A program made the translations under genes and the position numbers. From Opitutaceae bacterium (GTDB taxonomy: Bacteria; Verrucomicrobiota; Verrucomicrobiia; Opitutales; Opitutaceae), in the NCBI GenBank assembly GCA_016795565.1, contig JAEUGW010000026.1, positions 1-64,000 on the forward strand: a DNA stretch of 64,000 nucleotides, read 5' to 3'. Every line of letters begins with the position of its first letter. Position 1 is the first letter of the stretch. Positions 47,037 to 56,215 of the stretch are shown piece after piece. Under the pieces are notes generated by a model. That model was not told where the DNA came from and did not search any database. It worked only from the letters and a program-made list of their open reading frames with translations.

Positions 47037-49601
47037 ATGCTCCGCCTGCTCCTGCCGCCCAATCTCGCCGCCGCCGCCCCGCGCGACGCCATCGCCGTGC
47101 GCGTGGAGCTGGACTTTTTGCCGGGCGACCGGCCCGGACAAACACCGGCCGGCCAGCAGGCCGGAACGGTGAACCTCCCTGAGGGCCTGGTGCCGGCCCT
47201 CGCCATCCTCCAGCGCCTCGGCGTCGCCCCGCAACCCGTGTCGCTCATCCAGCTGAAGCGCTCCCAGCTCCGTGAGCTCGTCCAGGCCCTCCTCGGCGAA
47301 CGCGTCTTCTTCCGCGCCGACCGCCCCACCCTGCCCCTCGCTTGGAATGGCATCGATCTGCCGGGAGTGAGCGAGCATTTGCGCGAACCCGCCGCGCCGA
47401 CCCCGGCACCGCCCCGCCCGGTCAAGCCCCAGCCCCGCGAAATCCCCGCGCCCGACCTCACCCCGCTCACCGTGGACGGCTCCGAGCATTACCTCGCCAT
47501 CACCCTGCCCTCGCGCGAGTCGATGGTTTACGACGCCGCCCTCGAGTTCCTCCGCGCCCACCGCTTCATCCTCGACCCGCTCACCCGCAAGTGGTGGCTG
47601 CGCGACCGCCACAAGGTCCTCAACCTCCTCGCCACGCACGGCGCGCTGTTGCGCGACAACCTCCACGCCGAGTTCACGCCCAACTTCGAGAAAAACACGG
47701 CCCGCCTGCAGGCCGCCACGATCGCCGCCCAAATCAGCGAGGCCGCCGACGGCTACGACGTCACCCTCGGCCTCGCGGCCGGCACCGCCCCGGACGCGCA
47801 AATCCGCTCCGCCGTGGCGACCGGCCGAGGCTACATCGAGGCCGACGGCGCCATCTACCTCATCGACGCCGCCAAGCTCGCCGAGCTTGAGGCCGCGCAG
47901 CGCGCGCTCGCCGGCGAGCTCTCCGCCGCCAGCGCCAGCGGCCGCCACCGCATCGCCAAGGCCCGGGCCGCCGAGGTCACCGATCTGCTGGAGAACATCG
48001 CCCCGCACTTCTCCGCGCCGGAAACCTGGCACGCCCGCAGCACCGCGCTGAAAAATCTCTCGACGCTCCGGCCCGCCCCCGTGCCGGCCGGCTTCACCGC
48101 CACCCTCCGCCCCTACCAGCAGCTCGGCGTCGCCTGGCTCTGGCACCTGCACGGCCAAGGACTCGGCGGCATCCTGGCCGACGAAATGGGCCTCGGCAAA
48201 ACCCCGCAAGCCCTCGCCCTTCTGGCTACGGCAACCGCACGCAGGTCCTTTGCCTCGGTTTCGCCGACTCTGGGCGCTGCCGGAGGACAGCGCGGAGGCG
48301 AGAACCGAGGACAAACACCGGCCGGCCAGCAGGCCGGAACGGTGCACCTCGTCGTCGTGCCGGCCTCGCTCGTGGAGAACTGGCGGCGCGAGGCCGCGCG
48401 CTTCGCGCCGGCGCTGCGCGTGTTCGTCCACCACGGCACCGCCCGGCTCACCGCGACGGAGTTTGCCGGCTACGATCTCGTGCTCACCTCCTACGGCACG
48501 CTGGCGCGCGACGCGGAGCTGTTCGCGGGCGGCCGGTTCGATGTCATCCTCGCCGACGAGGCGCAGCACCTGAAGAACCGCCGCACGCAGGCCGCCCAGG
48601 CGCTGCGCGTGCTGCACGGCCGCAGCCGCTTCCTGCTCACGGGCACGCCGCTGGAAAACTCGCTCGACGACCTGCGCTCCCTCTTTGAATTCCTCATGCC
48701 CGGCTTCCTCCCCAAGCTGCCGCCGGGCCTGAAGCGCGAGGAACGCGCCTTCCACGACGAGCGCCTCCGCGTCCAGACCGCGCCCTACATCCTGCGCCGC
48801 ACCAAGGCCGCCGTCGCCCCCGAGCTGCCGCCGAAGATCGAGCAGGTCGTCTGGTGCGAGCCCACCGCCGCGCAGGCCGCGCTCTACCGCCGCCTGCAGG
48901 AAGACACCGAGCGCGCACTCATCGACCTCGCCGCTTCCGGCGCCTCCGAGGGCCGCCTGCACCTGGCCACGCTCACCCAGTTGCTCCGCCTCCGCCAGCT
49001 CTGCTGCGACCCGCGCCTGGTTTCCGAGGTAGGGCGCGTTGTCCCTAACGCGCCGCGGCGGGTTGGGGACAACCCGCCCTACCAGAATTCCGCAAAATTG
49101 GACGCCTTCCGCGAGCTGCTCGCCGAATCCATCGACGAGGGCCACCGCATGCTCGTCTTCTCCCAGTTCACCTCGCTGCTGGCGCTGTTGCGCGAGGAAC
49201 TCGACGCCGAGGGCGTCACCCACTGCTACCTCGACGGCTCGATGTCGCCCAAGGCCCGGCAGGCCGTCGTGGACCGGTTCCAGAACGACGCGACCATCCC
49301 CGTCTTCCTCATCTCGCTCAAGGCCGGCGGCACGGGCCTCAACCTCACCGGCGCCGACACCGTCGTGCACTACGACCCGTGGTGGAATCCCGCCGTCGAG
49401 GCGCAGGCCACCGACCGCACCCACCGCATCGGGCAGACCAAGGTGGTCACCAGCTACCGCCTGATCTGCTCCGGCACGGTCGAGGAAAAAGTCATGGCCC
49501 TGCAGGAGGAGAAACGCGCCCTCCTCGCGGGCGTGTTCGAGGCCAGCGACGCGGCCGCCGCCAAGCTCAGCCTGGCCGACCTGCGCGCGCTGCTGAAATA
49601 G
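47037..49601 (+). CDS. SNF2-family DEAD/DEAH helicase
   Basis: An 854-aa ATP-dependent DNA translocase. The N-terminal part (about 1-350) is family-specific. The helicase core begins at LRPYQQLGVAWL, with motif I DEMGLGKT (382-389), LVVVPASLVENW, motif II DEAQ, SRFLLTGTPLENSLDDL, the second RecA lobe FSQFTSLL, and motifs V/VI LKAGGTGLNLTGADTVVHYD and DRTHRIGQ. All motifs are intact. The protein is invaded by repeats in three places: a 36-bp unit at 47136-47171 and again at 48310-48345 (residues about 34-45 and 425-436), and a 54-bp palindrome at 49029-49082 (residues 665-682). All are in frame. Confidence 0.92.
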   Translation: MLRLLLPPNLAAAAPRDAIAVRVELDFLPGDRPGQTPAGQQAGTVNLPEGLVPALAILQRLGVAPQPVSLIQLKRSQLRELVQALLGERVFFRADRPTLPLAWNGIDLPGVSEHLREPAAPTPAPPRPVKPQPREIPAPDLTPLTVDGSEHYLAITLPSRESMVYDAALEFLRAHRFILDPLTRKWWLRDRHKVLNLLATHGALLRDNLHAEFTPNFEKNTARLQAATIAAQISEAADGYDVTLGLAAGTAPDAQIRSAVATGRGYIEADGAIYLIDAAKLAELEAAQRALAGELSAASASGRHRIAKARAAEVTDLLENIAPHFSAPETWHARSTALKNLSTLRPAPVPAGFTATLRPYQQLGVAWLWHLHGQGLGGILADEMGLGKTPQALALLATATARRSFASVSPTLGAAGGQRGGENRGQTPAGQQAGTVHLVVVPASLVENWRREAARFAPALRVFVHHGTARLTATEFAGYDLVLTSYGTLARDAELFAGGRFDVILADEAQHLKNRRTQAAQALRVLHGRSRFLLTGTPLENSLDDLRSLFEFLMPGFLPKLPPGLKREERAFHDERLRVQTAPYILRRTKAAVAPELPPKIEQVVWCEPTAAQAALYRRLQEDTERALIDLAASGASEGRLHLATLTQLLRLRQLCCDPRLVSEVGRVVPNAPRRVGDNPPYQNSAKLDAFRELLAESIDEGHRMLVFSQFTSLLALLREELDAEGVTHCYLDGSMSPKARQAVVDRFQNDATIPVFLISLKAGGTGLNLTGADTVVHYDPWWNPAVEAQATDRTHRIGQTKVVTSYRLICSGTVEEKVMALQEEKRALLAGVFEASDAAAAKLSLADLRALLK
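47136..47171. repeat. 36-bp intragenic repeat, copy 1
   Basis: Identical to 48310-48345, with the core palindrome CCGGCC...GGCCGG. It encodes part of PGQTPAGQQAGTV in the N-terminal region of the helicase. Confidence 0.85.
48310..48345. repeat. 36-bp intragenic repeat, copy 2
   Basis: Same sequence as 47136-47171. It follows about 25 unusual residues (RRSFASVSPTLGAAGGQRGG) and ends just before the conserved LVVVPASL, so the inserted stretch may be longer than the repeat itself. Confidence 0.85.
49029..49082. repeat. 54-bp palindromic repeat inside the helicase gene
   Basis: GTAGGGCGCGTTGTCCCTAA opens the first palindrome and GGGTTGGGGACAACCCGCCC with TAC closes the second. The 54 bases are exactly 18 codons (VGRVVPNAPRRVGDNPPY) and separate the first and second RecA lobes. 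Confidence 0.85.
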
Positions 49602-49659
49602 GGCGCGCCGCCATTTTCCGCGTTTTCATTTCGCCTGCGGGCGCCCATCTTCCCGGCCG

Positions 49660-50664
49660 ATGTTTCGCCGCCTGCTCTTCTTCTCCGTCCTCGGTGCCGT
49701 TGCGACCGCCGGCTGGGCCCAAAGCGCCGCCGCTCCGCTGCGCCCCGAGGACACGCCGGCGCAGCCGGCCGACCCGGCGCCGGACGCCCCGCCCGCCCCG
49801 CCGGACAGTCCGCCCGTAGCCAACTGGTTCGAGGCCCAGGTGGAGCTGCATCGCCGCGGGTATTCCTGCGGCTCCATTGACGGCGTGCGCGGCGCGCAGA
49901 CCGCCGAGGCCCTGATGGCCTTCCAGCGCAACGAGGGGCTCCCGCCGACCGGCGTCCTCGATGCCGCGACCCGCGACCTCCTCCGCCTCACCGCCGCGCC
50001 CCTGGCCACCCACATCTTCACGGCGGCGGATCTGGCCAGCCTCGAGCCCGCCGCCGTCACCTGGCTGGAAAAATCCCAGCGGCCCGCCCTCGCCTACGCC
50101 TCCGCCCTCGAATTGGCCGCCGAGCTCTCCCGCACCAACCCGAAGCTCCTCCGCACCCTGAATCCGGCCTTCAACTGGGACGACCTCCTGCCCGGCGCCA
50201 CCATCTCCGTGCCGGCCGTCGCGCCGTTCACCAGCCCCCTCAGAGTCGCGCGCATCCACATCCGCCTCGCGGAAAAAGTCCTCGAGGCCACCACGGAGGA
50301 GGGCCGGATCGTCCTGCACTGTCCCGTGAGCATCGCCCGCAACGTCGAGAAGCGCCCGGTCGGCGAGTTGAGGGTCACCGTCGTCATCCCCAATCCCGAC
50401 TACACCTTTGATCCGGCGGTTTTCCCCGAATCCGCCGAGGCGCAAACCCTGGGCCGCAAGCTCATCCTGCCGCCCGGGCCGAACAATCCCGTCGGCCTCG
50501 CCTGGATCGGCCTCGACCGCCCCGGCTACGGCCTGCACGGCACGCCCGACCCGGAAAAGGTCGGCCGCACCGAGTCCCACGGCTGCTTCCGCCTCGCCAA
50601 CTGGGACGCCGTCGCCCTGTTCTCCCTCGTCAGGGTTGGCACGCCCGTGCTGGTGGAGCCGTGA
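49660..50664 (+). CDS. L,D-transpeptidase (YkuD) with peptidoglycan-binding domain
   Basis: A 334-aa exported enzyme with a signal peptide (MFRRLLFFSVLGAVATAGWA), a Pro-rich linker, a PG_binding_1 domain (residues about 60-110, VELHRRGYSCGSIDGVRGAQ, then TAEALMAFQRNEGLPPTG), a LysM-like part and a C-terminal YkuD domain. The YkuD domain has the catalytic motif YGLHGTP...GRTESHGCFRLANWDA; the Cys in SHGCFR is the nucleophile. It forms 3-3 cross-links in peptidoglycan or attaches proteins to it. The domain set and residues are complete. Confidence 0.92.
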   Translation: MFRRLLFFSVLGAVATAGWAQSAAAPLRPEDTPAQPADPAPDAPPAPPDSPPVANWFEAQVELHRRGYSCGSIDGVRGAQTAEALMAFQRNEGLPPTGVLDAATRDLLRLTAAPLATHIFTAADLASLEPAAVTWLEKSQRPALAYASALELAAELSRTNPKLLRTLNPAFNWDDLLPGATISVPAVAPFTSPLRVARIHIRLAEKVLEATTEEGRIVLHCPVSIARNVEKRPVGELRVTVVIPNPDYTFDPAVFPESAEAQTLGRKLILPPGPNNPVGLAWIGLDRPGYGLHGTPDPEKVGRTESHGCFRLANWDAVALFSLVRVGTPVLVEP

Positions 50665-50677
50665 GACACTTTCTTCC

Positions 50678-50748
50678 TGTAGCGGCGGTCTATGACCGCC
50701 GTCGAACACCGCAGGATACTCGCCCGGCGGTCATAGACCGCCGCTACA
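50678..50748. repeat. REP pair, TGTAGCGGCGGTC family, copy 4
   Basis: TGTAGCGGCGGTCTATGACC and its mirror ending GACCGCCGCTACA lie between two codirectional genes. The in-frame reading through it upstream of 50811 gives YDRRRT...VIDRRYK, an artefact of the repeat. Confidence 0.85.
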
Positions 50749-50810
50749 AGTTCAGCCCGCCCTCAACCCCGGGATTTCCTTTTCGCGGCGAATCTGCCTT
50801 CCTCGGGCCC

Positions 50811-51695
50811 ATGCTTTCGCGCTCTCTGCTCCTCGCCGCCCTGCTGCTTGCCCCCGCGGCCTTCGCGCAGGATGACCATGCCAAATCCATCGAGGCCTGG
50901 CGCGCCGCGCGCGTCGCCCGCCTGACCGCCCCGGACAGCTGGCTCACCCTGGTCGGCCGCCACCTGCTCGCCCCGGGCGACAATTCCCTCGGCACCGAGT
51001 CCGACAATTCCATCCGCCTCGCCGTCGGCCCGCCCTACCTCGCTACCGTCACGCTCGCTGCCGATGGCACCCTCACGCTCACGCCCGCCCCGAGCGCGTT
51101 CCTCGCGGCCAACGGCGTGCCGGTCCACCGCCCGGTCCCCCTGGTCTGGCAGGGCGACGAACCCACCCGCGTGACCTTTGGCTCGGCGAATTTCCACGTG
51201 ATGCGGCGCGGCGAGGGCCTCTACCTCCGCGTGCGCGACACCGAGGCCGCCAGCCGCGTGCACTTCGCCGGCCTCGACTACTTCCCCATCGATCCCGCCT
51301 GGCGCATCGAGGCCGCGTGGGTGCCCTTCGATCCGGTGCGTCAGGTCGGCATCACCAACATGATCGGCGTCACCGAGCCCGCGCCGGTGCCGGGCAAGGC
51401 CGTGTTCACCCGCGATGGCCGCACCGTCGAGCTGCTCCCCATCGATGAGGGCGGCGAGGACCTGTTCTTTGTGCTGACGGACTTGACCGCCGGCGAGGAA
51501 ACCTACGGGGCCTCGCGCTTTCTCTACGCGCCCAAGCCCAAGCCGGGCGAGACGAAGCTCATCCTCGACTTCAACCGCCTGCAAAATCCGCCGTGCGCCT
51601 TCACCGCCTTCGCCACCTGCCCGCTCCCGCCGAAGGAAAACCGGATGCCCTTCCGCGTCACGGCCGGGGAGAAAAACTACCGCGGCGCCCATTGA
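50811..51695 (+). CDS. Secreted DUF1684 protein
   Basis: A 294-aa exported protein with signal peptide MLSRSLLLAALLLAPAAFAQ. The DUF1684 fold is recognised by SWLTLVGRHLLAPGDNSLGT, YFPIDPAWRIEAAWVPFDP and the C-terminal LDFNRLQNPPCAFTAFATCP, then LPPKENRMPFRVTAGEKNY. The family is common in soil bacteria; its biochemical role is not established. ATG 50811 was chosen as upstream codons lie in a REP pair. Confidence 0.85.
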   Translation: MLSRSLLLAALLLAPAAFAQDDHAKSIEAWRAARVARLTAPDSWLTLVGRHLLAPGDNSLGTESDNSIRLAVGPPYLATVTLAADGTLTLTPAPSAFLAANGVPVHRPVPLVWQGDEPTRVTFGSANFHVMRRGEGLYLRVRDTEAASRVHFAGLDYFPIDPAWRIEAAWVPFDPVRQVGITNMIGVTEPAPVPGKAVFTRDGRTVELLPIDEGGEDLFFVLTDLTAGEETYGASRFLYAPKPKPGETKLILDFNRLQNPPCAFTAFATCPLPPKENRMPFRVTAGEKNYRGAH

Positions 51696-51804
51696 GCCCG
51701 CGCGGCAATCCCGGCTTGCGCCGCCCGCGCGCGGCGGCTTCCGTCGGCGGCGTGCAACCGCGCGGCATCCAGCCCTTGTCCGTCAACCCCGGCAGCTCCA
51801 CCCG

Positions 51805-52530
51805 ATGAACGCCCGCGACTGGGACCGCCTGGCGGCGGCCTATGACTCCGAGGTGTGCGACATCTTCGTCCGCGACCGCCGCAATGTCATCCGCCGCTGG
51901 CTCCGGGCGCGGGGCCTGCTGCGCGGTCGCCGGACCGTCCTCGATCTCGGCTGCGGCATCGGTTCGTTCTTCAAGCTCCATGGCCGGCACTTCGGCGAAA
52001 AGACCGGCACCGACCACTCGCGGCGCATGCTGCAGATCGCCGCCCGCCGCTGCCGCGCCGTGCCCGGCTGCCGCTGGCTGCAAGCCGACGCCCGGGGCCT
52101 GCCCCCGGAGCTCCGGGACCGTGCCGACCTGGTGGTCTGCTCCAACGTCATCACCTTCGTCTCGGCGGCCGCATGCCACCGCGCCATGCGCGAGACCGTG
52201 CGCGGGGCCAAGCCGGGCGGCTGGCTGCTGTTCATCCTGCCCGCCCTGGAAAGCCACGACCAGGTCGTCGCCGTCGAGTCCGGCCGCCCCCGGGCCGTGC
52301 GCACCTCGCCCGCGGCCATCGTGCGCCGCGATGACCGAATGCAGCGTTTCTACACGGCGGAGGGCGCCCGCCAGCTCGCCGCCCGCGCCGGCCTGCGGTC
52401 CATCAGCGTGCGGAAGGTCTGGTATCCGTGGAGCGACGAGGGCGTCACGCGCCCGCCGCGCGGGGCCGAGGTGCCCTGGGACTGGCTGCTCACGGCGCGG
52501 CGGCCGCTGCGGGTTCGCGGCGGAGAATGA
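51805..52530 (+). CDS. Class I SAM-dependent methyltransferase
   Basis: A 241-aa enzyme with SAM-binding motif I VLDLGCGIGSFFKLHG, the acidic residue after strand 2 in GTDHSRRML, motif II LQADARGLPPELRDRADLVV and a CSNVITFV strand. The N-terminal helix MNARDWDRLAAAYDSEV is typical of small-molecule methyltransferases (UbiE-like). The substrate is unknown. It ends 6 nt before an MFS transporter gene, so the pair is cotranscribed; modification and export of a small compound is a possible joint role. Confidence 0.88.
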   Translation: MNARDWDRLAAAYDSEVCDIFVRDRRNVIRRWLRARGLLRGRRTVLDLGCGIGSFFKLHGRHFGEKTGTDHSRRMLQIAARRCRAVPGCRWLQADARGLPPELRDRADLVVCSNVITFVSAAACHRAMRETVRGAKPGGWLLFILPALESHDQVVAVESGRPRAVRTSPAAIVRRDDRMQRFYTAEGARQLAARAGLRSISVRKVWYPWSDEGVTRPPRGAEVPWDWLLTARRPLRVRGGE

Positions 52531-52536
52531 GGTGAC

Positions 52537-53766
52537 ATGTCCGCCTCCCACGCCCGCCAGCCGGCCGTCGGCTTCATCTTTGTCACGCTGACGCTGGCGA
52601 TCACCGGCTTTGGGTTGCTCGTGCCCGTGCTGCCCAAGCTCATTGTGCAGTTCCAAGGCGGGGACCTCACCACCGGCTCCCATTCCTATGGCTGGCTCGT
52701 GAGCATTTACGCGCTGATGCAGTTCATCGGCGCGCCCATCCTGGGCTCGTTGTCGGACCGGTTCGGCCGGCGCCGCATCATCCTGATCGCGACCGCCGGC
52801 TCGGCCGTGGACTACGTCATCATGGCCGCCGCGCCGTCGCTGGCGTGGCTGTTTGTCGCGCGCATCATCGCGGGGTTCACGGCCGGCGTCTATGCCACGG
52901 CCAACGCCTACCTGGTGGACATCACCCCGCCGGAGAAGCGGGCGGGCGCCTTCGGGCTGCTCGGCGCCGCGTTCGGCATCGGCTTCGTCGTCGGGCCGGT
53001 TGCGGGCGGCCTGCTGGGCGAGGTGGATCTGCGGCTGCCGTTCTGGGTGGCCGCCGGCTGCTCCGCCCTTAACTGGCTCTGGGGCCTGCTGGTGCTGCCC
53101 GAGTCGCTGCCGCCGGCCCACCGGCGGGAGTTTTCGTGGGCCCGGGCCAATCCCCTCGGGGCGCTGCTGGCCCTGAAGCGCCTGCCGGCGGTGCTGGGCC
53201 TGACGGAGAGCTACTTCATCCTGATGCTGGCGCAGACCATGATGTTTTCCATGTGGGCGCTCTACACGGCCTACCGCTTCAACTGGAGTCCGGCCGAGGT
53301 GGGCCTCTCGCTGATGTTCACCGGCATCCTCTCCGGTTTCGTGCAGGCGGTGCTGGTGAAAAGAATCGTGCCGAGGCTCGGTGATACGCGCGCCGTCGTG
53401 GTCGGCTTTTCCGTCTCCGCCCTCGCCTACCTCGGCTACGGCCTCGCGCCGCACGGCTGGGTGATCTACGTGATCATGACCTTCGCCTGCTTCGCCGGCC
53501 TCTCGGGCCCGGCCCTGCAGTCCTACATCAGCAAGCATGTGCCGGCGAACGAGCAGGGGGCCGTGCAGGGCGTGTTCGCCGGTCTCGCGAGCCTCGCGGG
53601 CATCCCGGGGCCGTTCATCGCGACCTGGAGCTTTGGCTGGGCCATCGCGCCGGGCAGCCGGCTCCACCTGCCCGGCATCGCGTTTTTCGAGGCGGCGCTC
53701 CTCATCGCGCTCGCCCTCGGGCTGGCGCTGCGGAGCTTCCGCCGCGACGCCGCCGCCCGGGCATAG
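52537..53766 (+). CDS. MFS transporter, TetA-like drug:proton antiporter family
   Basis: A 409-aa inner-membrane protein with 12 predicted membrane segments. Motif A GSLSDRFGRRR lies between segments 2 and 3. ARIIAGFTAGVYATANAYLV and DITPPEKRAGAFGLLGAAFG match the TetA/DHA1 drug-efflux group. An export role with proton exchange is likely; the substrate cannot be told. It sits directly after a methyltransferase gene and is convergent with the following secreted protein gene. Confidence 0.88.
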   Translation: MSASHARQPAVGFIFVTLTLAITGFGLLVPVLPKLIVQFQGGDLTTGSHSYGWLVSIYALMQFIGAPILGSLSDRFGRRRIILIATAGSAVDYVIMAAAPSLAWLFVARIIAGFTAGVYATANAYLVDITPPEKRAGAFGLLGAAFGIGFVVGPVAGGLLGEVDLRLPFWVAAGCSALNWLWGLLVLPESLPPAHRREFSWARANPLGALLALKRLPAVLGLTESYFILMLAQTMMFSMWALYTAYRFNWSPAEVGLSLMFTGILSGFVQAVLVKRIVPRLGDTRAVVVGFSVSALAYLGYGLAPHGWVIYVIMTFACFAGLSGPALQSYISKHVPANEQGAVQGVFAGLASLAGIPGPFIATWSFGWAIAPGSRLHLPGIAFFEAALLIALALGLALRSFRRDAAARA

Positions 53767-53781
53767 CCCGCCGTCCTTCAC

Positions 53782-54348
53782 TCAACCACCCCACGGCACA
53801 GGCGGAGTCACGACCGGCTTCGTCAGGTCGAATTCCACCCGAAACCGCCGGCCCTCGGCCTCGCGCCGCAGACCATAACCGAACATTTTTCCCGGCTCAA
53901 TTTGCACCGTCCAGATGTTGGTCGCCGCCGCCGGGATCAGCTGCGCCGTGTAGGCATCCGCCAGAAAATCCTGGCGCCCGGCCGTGCCGGCGGCCGCCGT
54001 GTCGCCGCCGTATTGGGTGACCTTGTCCTCGCTGCCGTCCTCTTGCCGGTGGTCGTGCTTGAGCCGCAGGCCGGCCCGCGTGCGCGTGATCACCCAAGTG
54101 CGCGAGCGATTGGCCCCGACGTGGAACGGGATGCGGATCTCGTTCTCCCCGCAGGCGCGCACGTGCATGACCATGCGCTGGCTGGCGAAGGCCGCATCCG
54201 ACGGTGCCGTGCCCTCGATCACTTTCCCTTCGAACGCCTGCCCGCAGAGCGCCTGCAGGTTTTCCCAAAACAGGGTTTGCGGTGACAGCTCCGCCGCGAA
54301 ACCGGCAATCGCAAGCAGGGACAAGGGCAGCCAACGAAACAGCTTCAT
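53782..54348 (-). CDS. Secreted protein of unknown function
   Basis: A 188-aa exported protein (signal peptide MKLFRWLPLSLLAIAGFAAE). The mature part contains FWENLQALCGQAFEGKVIEG, MVMHVRACGENEIRIPFHVG, RSRTWVITRTRAGLRLKHDH and a C-terminal FRVEFDLTKPVVTPPVPW. The beta-rich pattern with two conserved cysteines suggests a small periplasmic domain that occurs as conserved hypothetical proteins in many bacteria. The role is unknown. ATG 54348 was chosen at the signal peptide. Confidence 0.75.
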   Translation of the reverse strand: MKLFRWLPLSLLAIAGFAAELSPQTLFWENLQALCGQAFEGKVIEGTAPSDAAFASQRMVMHVRACGENEIRIPFHVGANRSRTWVITRTRAGLRLKHDHRQEDGSEDKVTQYGGDTAAAGTAGRQDFLADAYTAQLIPAAATNIWTVQIEPGKMFGYGLRREAEGRRFRVEFDLTKPVVTPPVPWGG

Positions 54349-54442
54349 TCCGCAATCCAGCCAACGCACCGGCGAGCCCGCAACTGCGGAAACCCGCTCG
54401 CCACGTCGCGGGGTTCCGCCCCCTCCCCGCGTTCCCCGCGGC

Positions 54443-55348
54443 TCAGCGAAAATAGTCGGCCCGGGCCGCGATCATCCGCTTCACTGCCGCCGCCGCTTGC
54501 GTCGGCGAGGTGACCGAAATCTCCAGACCGGACACCGTGAAGTTCCGGCTTTCATTGCGGAACTGCCGGTAAGCGCCGTTGTTGAAATGCCACTGGGTGG
54601 CGGAGAATGCCACCGGCACCGGCCGGGCAAAGCTCAGATAGATTGAGGAGCTGCGCGTTGTGACTTGGGTCAGGTCGGTCAGGCTGAAGACCGTGGCGGT
54701 GGCCTCCCGGTGTCCTGGTCGCCACGGGCCGTTGCCGCTTTCCACGTAGGGTGAGCGAACCTCCTGCCTGATCTCGCTCCTGACGGTGATTTGTTCGGGC
54801 GAACCGGAGATGGTCGAAAAAATCTTCAGGCCGCTCTCAAAACCTGTCCCCGACGGTGGCTGTTGGGTGACCTTTGGACTCTTGCGAAATGCCTCAAACG
54901 CGTCGGCCATCTGTATCCGGGCCGCGTTGCGGGCCTCGGCGCCGGAACCGACCTTGCCCTCGATGTCATCGAGGATCTGCGTGACCGACTTGATCTCGTC
55001 CGCACTCACCCGGTCCACGTCCTTGGTGAAATCCTTGTCCTTCTCCCGGCGCTCGATGAGATCAAAGAAACGGGCCATTTCGCCCTGAGCCTCCTGGTAG
55101 CGACCGGCGCGGTAGGCCGACATGATGTGCAGGTATTGGATCACCTCGTTCGACTGGCCTTCGAGCAGTCGCTTGGCCTCGTTGAGGCTCGCGATGGCAT
55201 CGGCGTATTTACCCGCCTCATAGGCGGTCTTGGCCGTATAATATTTGGCCTGCGCCCGGTAGTTGGCCGACTGGGCCGATACCAGCGCCGGCAGACCGAG
55301 GGCAAGCACGGCAAAACCAAGGAGGTGGCGAACTTGGGATAGGAGCAT
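54443..55348 (-). CDS. Secreted TPR-like protein
   Basis: A 301-aa exported protein. After a signal peptide (MLLSQVRHLLGFAVLALGLP, ending LVSAQ) come TPR-like helices (YYTAKTAYEAGKYADAIASL, then NEAKRLLEGQSNEVIQYLHI and AYRAGRYQEAQGEMARF). The C-terminal half has a beta-rich segment (PYVESGNGPWRPGHREATAT, then VFSLTDLTQVTTRSSSIYLS). No enzymatic motif is seen. It follows the FKBP gene by 74 bp in the same direction. ATG 55348 was chosen because upstream codons overlap the FKBP gene in another frame. Confidence 0.75.
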   Translation of the reverse strand: MLLSQVRHLLGFAVLALGLPALVSAQSANYRAQAKYYTAKTAYEAGKYADAIASLNEAKRLLEGQSNEVIQYLHIMSAYRAGRYQEAQGEMARFFDLIERREKDKDFTKDVDRVSADEIKSVTQILDDIEGKVGSGAEARNAARIQMADAFEAFRKSPKVTQQPPSGTGFESGLKIFSTISGSPEQITVRSEIRQEVRSPYVESGNGPWRPGHREATATVFSLTDLTQVTTRSSSIYLSFARPVPVAFSATQWHFNNGAYRQFRNESRNFTVSGLEISVTSPTQAAAAVKRMIAARADYFR

Positions 55349-55422
55349 CCCGCATTCTGTTGGGCGCGGTGACTGCCCGTCAATCCCCGGGGACAGGGCC
55401 GACCCGGAGCGGATCGCGCCGC

Positions 55423-56151
55423 TTACTTGATCTCGAGGAGCTCGACCTCGAAGATCAGCACGGCGTTGGGCGGGATGTCGCCCTTGCCGCGCGCGCCGTA
55501 GCCGATGGCCGGGGGGATGCTCAGCCGCCATTTGTCGCCGACGGACATCAGCTGCAGCGCCTCCGTCCAGCCGGCGATCACCTGGTTCAGGGAAAACTCG
55601 ATGGGCTCCTTGCGCTCGACGGAGCTGTCGAAGACCTTCCCGTCAACCAGGGTGCCGTGGTAGTGCACCTTGACGGTGCTGGTCGCCGTCGGCTTCGGGC
55701 CGCTGCCGCCCTTGAGCACCTCATACTGCAGGCCGGAGGCGGTGACATGCACGCCAGGCTTCGCCTTGTTCTTCGCCAGGTAGTCGTTGCCGAGGGCGAG
55801 TTGCTTCTCCCCCGCCGCCGCGGCCGCCGCGGCCATCTTCTGCTGCAAGGCCATGAAGGCGGCCTCGAGCTCCGACTCCGGCACGCGGGTCTTGGCCTTG
55901 GCCAGGCCGTCGGTGAGGCCCGCGATGAGGGCCGCCTGATCCACCGTCAGCGCGCTGTCGCGGGCGAGTCCGGCCCCCATGTTGTGGCCGATGCCATAAC
56001 TCACCTTTTGGTCCACCGAGTCGAGGGTGGCGGCGGCCGGCGCCGGGGCGGCCGACGCCGACTGGCCGGAGACCGGCTGCTTGCCGCAGCCGGCGAAAGT
56101 GAGGGCCGCGCAGGCCAGGAGGAGGGAAACCGGGGAGGTGATGCGATTCAT
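55423..56151 (-). CDS. FKBP-type peptidyl-prolyl isomerase lipoprotein (FkpA/Mip-like)
   Basis: A 242-aa protein. The N-terminus is a lipoprotein signal with lipobox AALTFAGC. The dimerisation helices (about 45-130: LDSVDQKVSYGIGHNMGAGL, ESELEAAFMALQQKMAA) are typical of Mip/FkpA. The C-terminal FKBP domain has TVKVHYHGTLVDGKVFDSSV, PIEFSLNQVIAGWTEAL, WRLSIPPAIGYGARGKG and IPPNAVLIFEVELLEI. Active-site residues (Y, D, F, W, I, Y) are conserved. It helps protein folding at the envelope. Confidence 0.93.
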   Translation of the reverse strand: MNRITSPVSLLLACAALTFAGCGKQPVSGQSASAAPAPAAATLDSVDQKVSYGIGHNMGAGLARDSALTVDQAALIAGLTDGLAKAKTRVPESELEAAFMALQQKMAAAAAAAGEKQLALGNDYLAKNKAKPGVHVTASGLQYEVLKGGSGPKPTATSTVKVHYHGTLVDGKVFDSSVERKEPIEFSLNQVIAGWTEALQLMSVGDKWRLSIPPAIGYGARGKGDIPPNAVLIFEVELLEIK

Positions 56152-56215
56152 GAAACGGCGACAGTGGAAGCTTCGGCGGGCGTGACAAGTCCGGGTTGGC
56201 ACCCGCCGCCACTTT

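Noticed and set aside
47022-49424. 800-codon minus-strand frame opposite the SNF2 helicase
   Set aside because: Shadow frame; the helicase motifs are on the plus strand.
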